Below are positions 33,246 through 33,602 of a stretch of 33,602 nucleotides of DNA, piece by piece. The number at the start of each line of letters is the position of its first letter. The first letter of the stretch is position 1. The notes below the pieces were generated by a model. That model was not told the DNA's origin and searched no databases. It saw nothing but the letters and a program-made list of their open reading frames with translations. The position numbers were made by a program, and so were the translations under genes. Source of the DNA: Hylemonella sp. (GTDB lineage Bacteria; Pseudomonadota; Gammaproteobacteria; Burkholderiales; Burkholderiaceae_C); NCBI GenBank assembly GCA_030680575.1, contig JAUXVI010000010.1, positions 1 to 33,602 on the forward strand, read 5' to 3'.

Positions 33246-33602
33246 ATGAGCACACCCAAGTTAGTCCAGGGTTATGAGGTCGTGATCGGCTTCGAAACCC
33301 ATGCCCAGCTCTCCACCCAGAGCAAGATCTTCAGCCGCGCCTCGGTCGCCTTTGGCGCCGAGCCCAACACCCAGGCCTGCGCCGTGGACCTGGCGCTGCC
33401 CGGCACGCTGCCGGTGATGAACAAGGGTGCCGTGGAACGCGCCATCCAGTTCGGCCTGGCGATCGGCTCGCACATCGCGCCGAAGAGCGTGTTCGCGCGC
33501 AAGAACTACTTCTACCCCGACCTGCCCAAGGGCTACCAGATCAGCCAGTTCGAGATCCCGGTGGTGCAGGGCGGCGAGGTGTCGTTCTTTCTGGGCGATG
33601 AG
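33246..33602 (+). CDS. gatB: Asp-tRNA(Asn)/Glu-tRNA(Gln) amidotransferase subunit B, N-terminal part (truncated by window edge)
   Basis: GatB activates the mischarged Glu or Asp on tRNA and transfers ammonia from GatA. The first 119 residues are present: [25 protein letters not shown] at the start, [24 protein letters not shown] with the conserved cysteine, then [20 protein letters not shown], all GatB hallmarks. The start is 1 bp after the gatA stop. The gene continues past 33602. Confidence 0.97.
   Translation, partial: MSTPKLVQGYEVVIGFETHAQLSTQSKIFSRASVAFGAEPNTQACAVDLALPGTLPVMNKGAVERAIQFGLAIGSHIAPKSVFARKNYFYPDLPKGYQISQFEIPVVQGGEVSFFLGDE

Overview
The window is a piece of a GC-rich betaproteobacterial chromosome, most likely Burkholderiales and probably Comamonadaceae. 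This rests on the str operon order rpsL-rpsG-fusA-tuf, the divergent mreBCD-mrdA / gatCAB pair, the hemJ/hemB neighbourhood, and two families of short interspersed repeats of a kind I associate from memory with Comamonadaceae. There is no prophage, insertion sequence, CRISPR array, tRNA or rRNA. Gene density is high and almost all space is accounted for.

Layout. 1-3640 (minus): the str operon (rpsL, rpsG, fusA, 5' end of tuf) with a candidate promoter and hairpins between its genes. 3690-7427 (minus): a tight run hemJ - VanZ-like - 2Fe-2S ferredoxin - alpha/beta hydrolase - DD-carboxypeptidase. 7428-7786: a regulatory region with two perfect hairpins, a strong intrinsic terminator, a candidate ~99-nt small RNA on the minus strand and the hemB promoter area. 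7787-9984 (plus): hemB and a CorA-type transporter. 9987-12911 (minus): HCCA-isomerase-like protein, dienelactone hydrolase, secreted amidohydrolase and LON-domain protein. 12975-14353 (plus): SDR and MarC. 14388-17955 (minus): an MCE/Mla-type lipid ABC transporter (permease with N-terminal extension, ATPase, MCE protein, lipoprotein). 18078-18860: crotonase-family protein. 18873-19406 (minus): glycine-zipper protein with a His-Gly-Lys tail. 19562-25516: SLC13 transporter, divergent LysR regulator, mmsA and a GMC oxidoreductase, read here as a 3-hydroxypropionate catabolic cluster (hpdR / mmsA-hpdH). 25517-25823: a non-coding stretch with a strong terminator and a repeat. 25824-26591: TSUP transporter. 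26579-31108 (minus): mreB-mreC-mreD-mrdA cell-elongation operon. 31322-33602 (plus): gatC-gatA-gatB(partial), the tRNA-dependent amidotransferase.

The most interesting signals lie outside ordinary gene calls. (1) A putative sRNA (about 7636 to 7538, minus) has a near-consensus promoter, a GAAA-capped hairpin, a second hairpin exposing a CCUCC anti-Shine-Dalgarno loop, and a terminator with eight Ts, all between the haem genes hemJ and hemB. (2) A ~60-bp interspersed repeat occurs four times. One copy supplies the hemB stop codon, one encodes most of a signal peptide, and one encodes a ~20-residue insertion in the effector domain of the LysR regulator. (3) A second, palindromic repeat occurs twice, with paired changes that preserve its stem.
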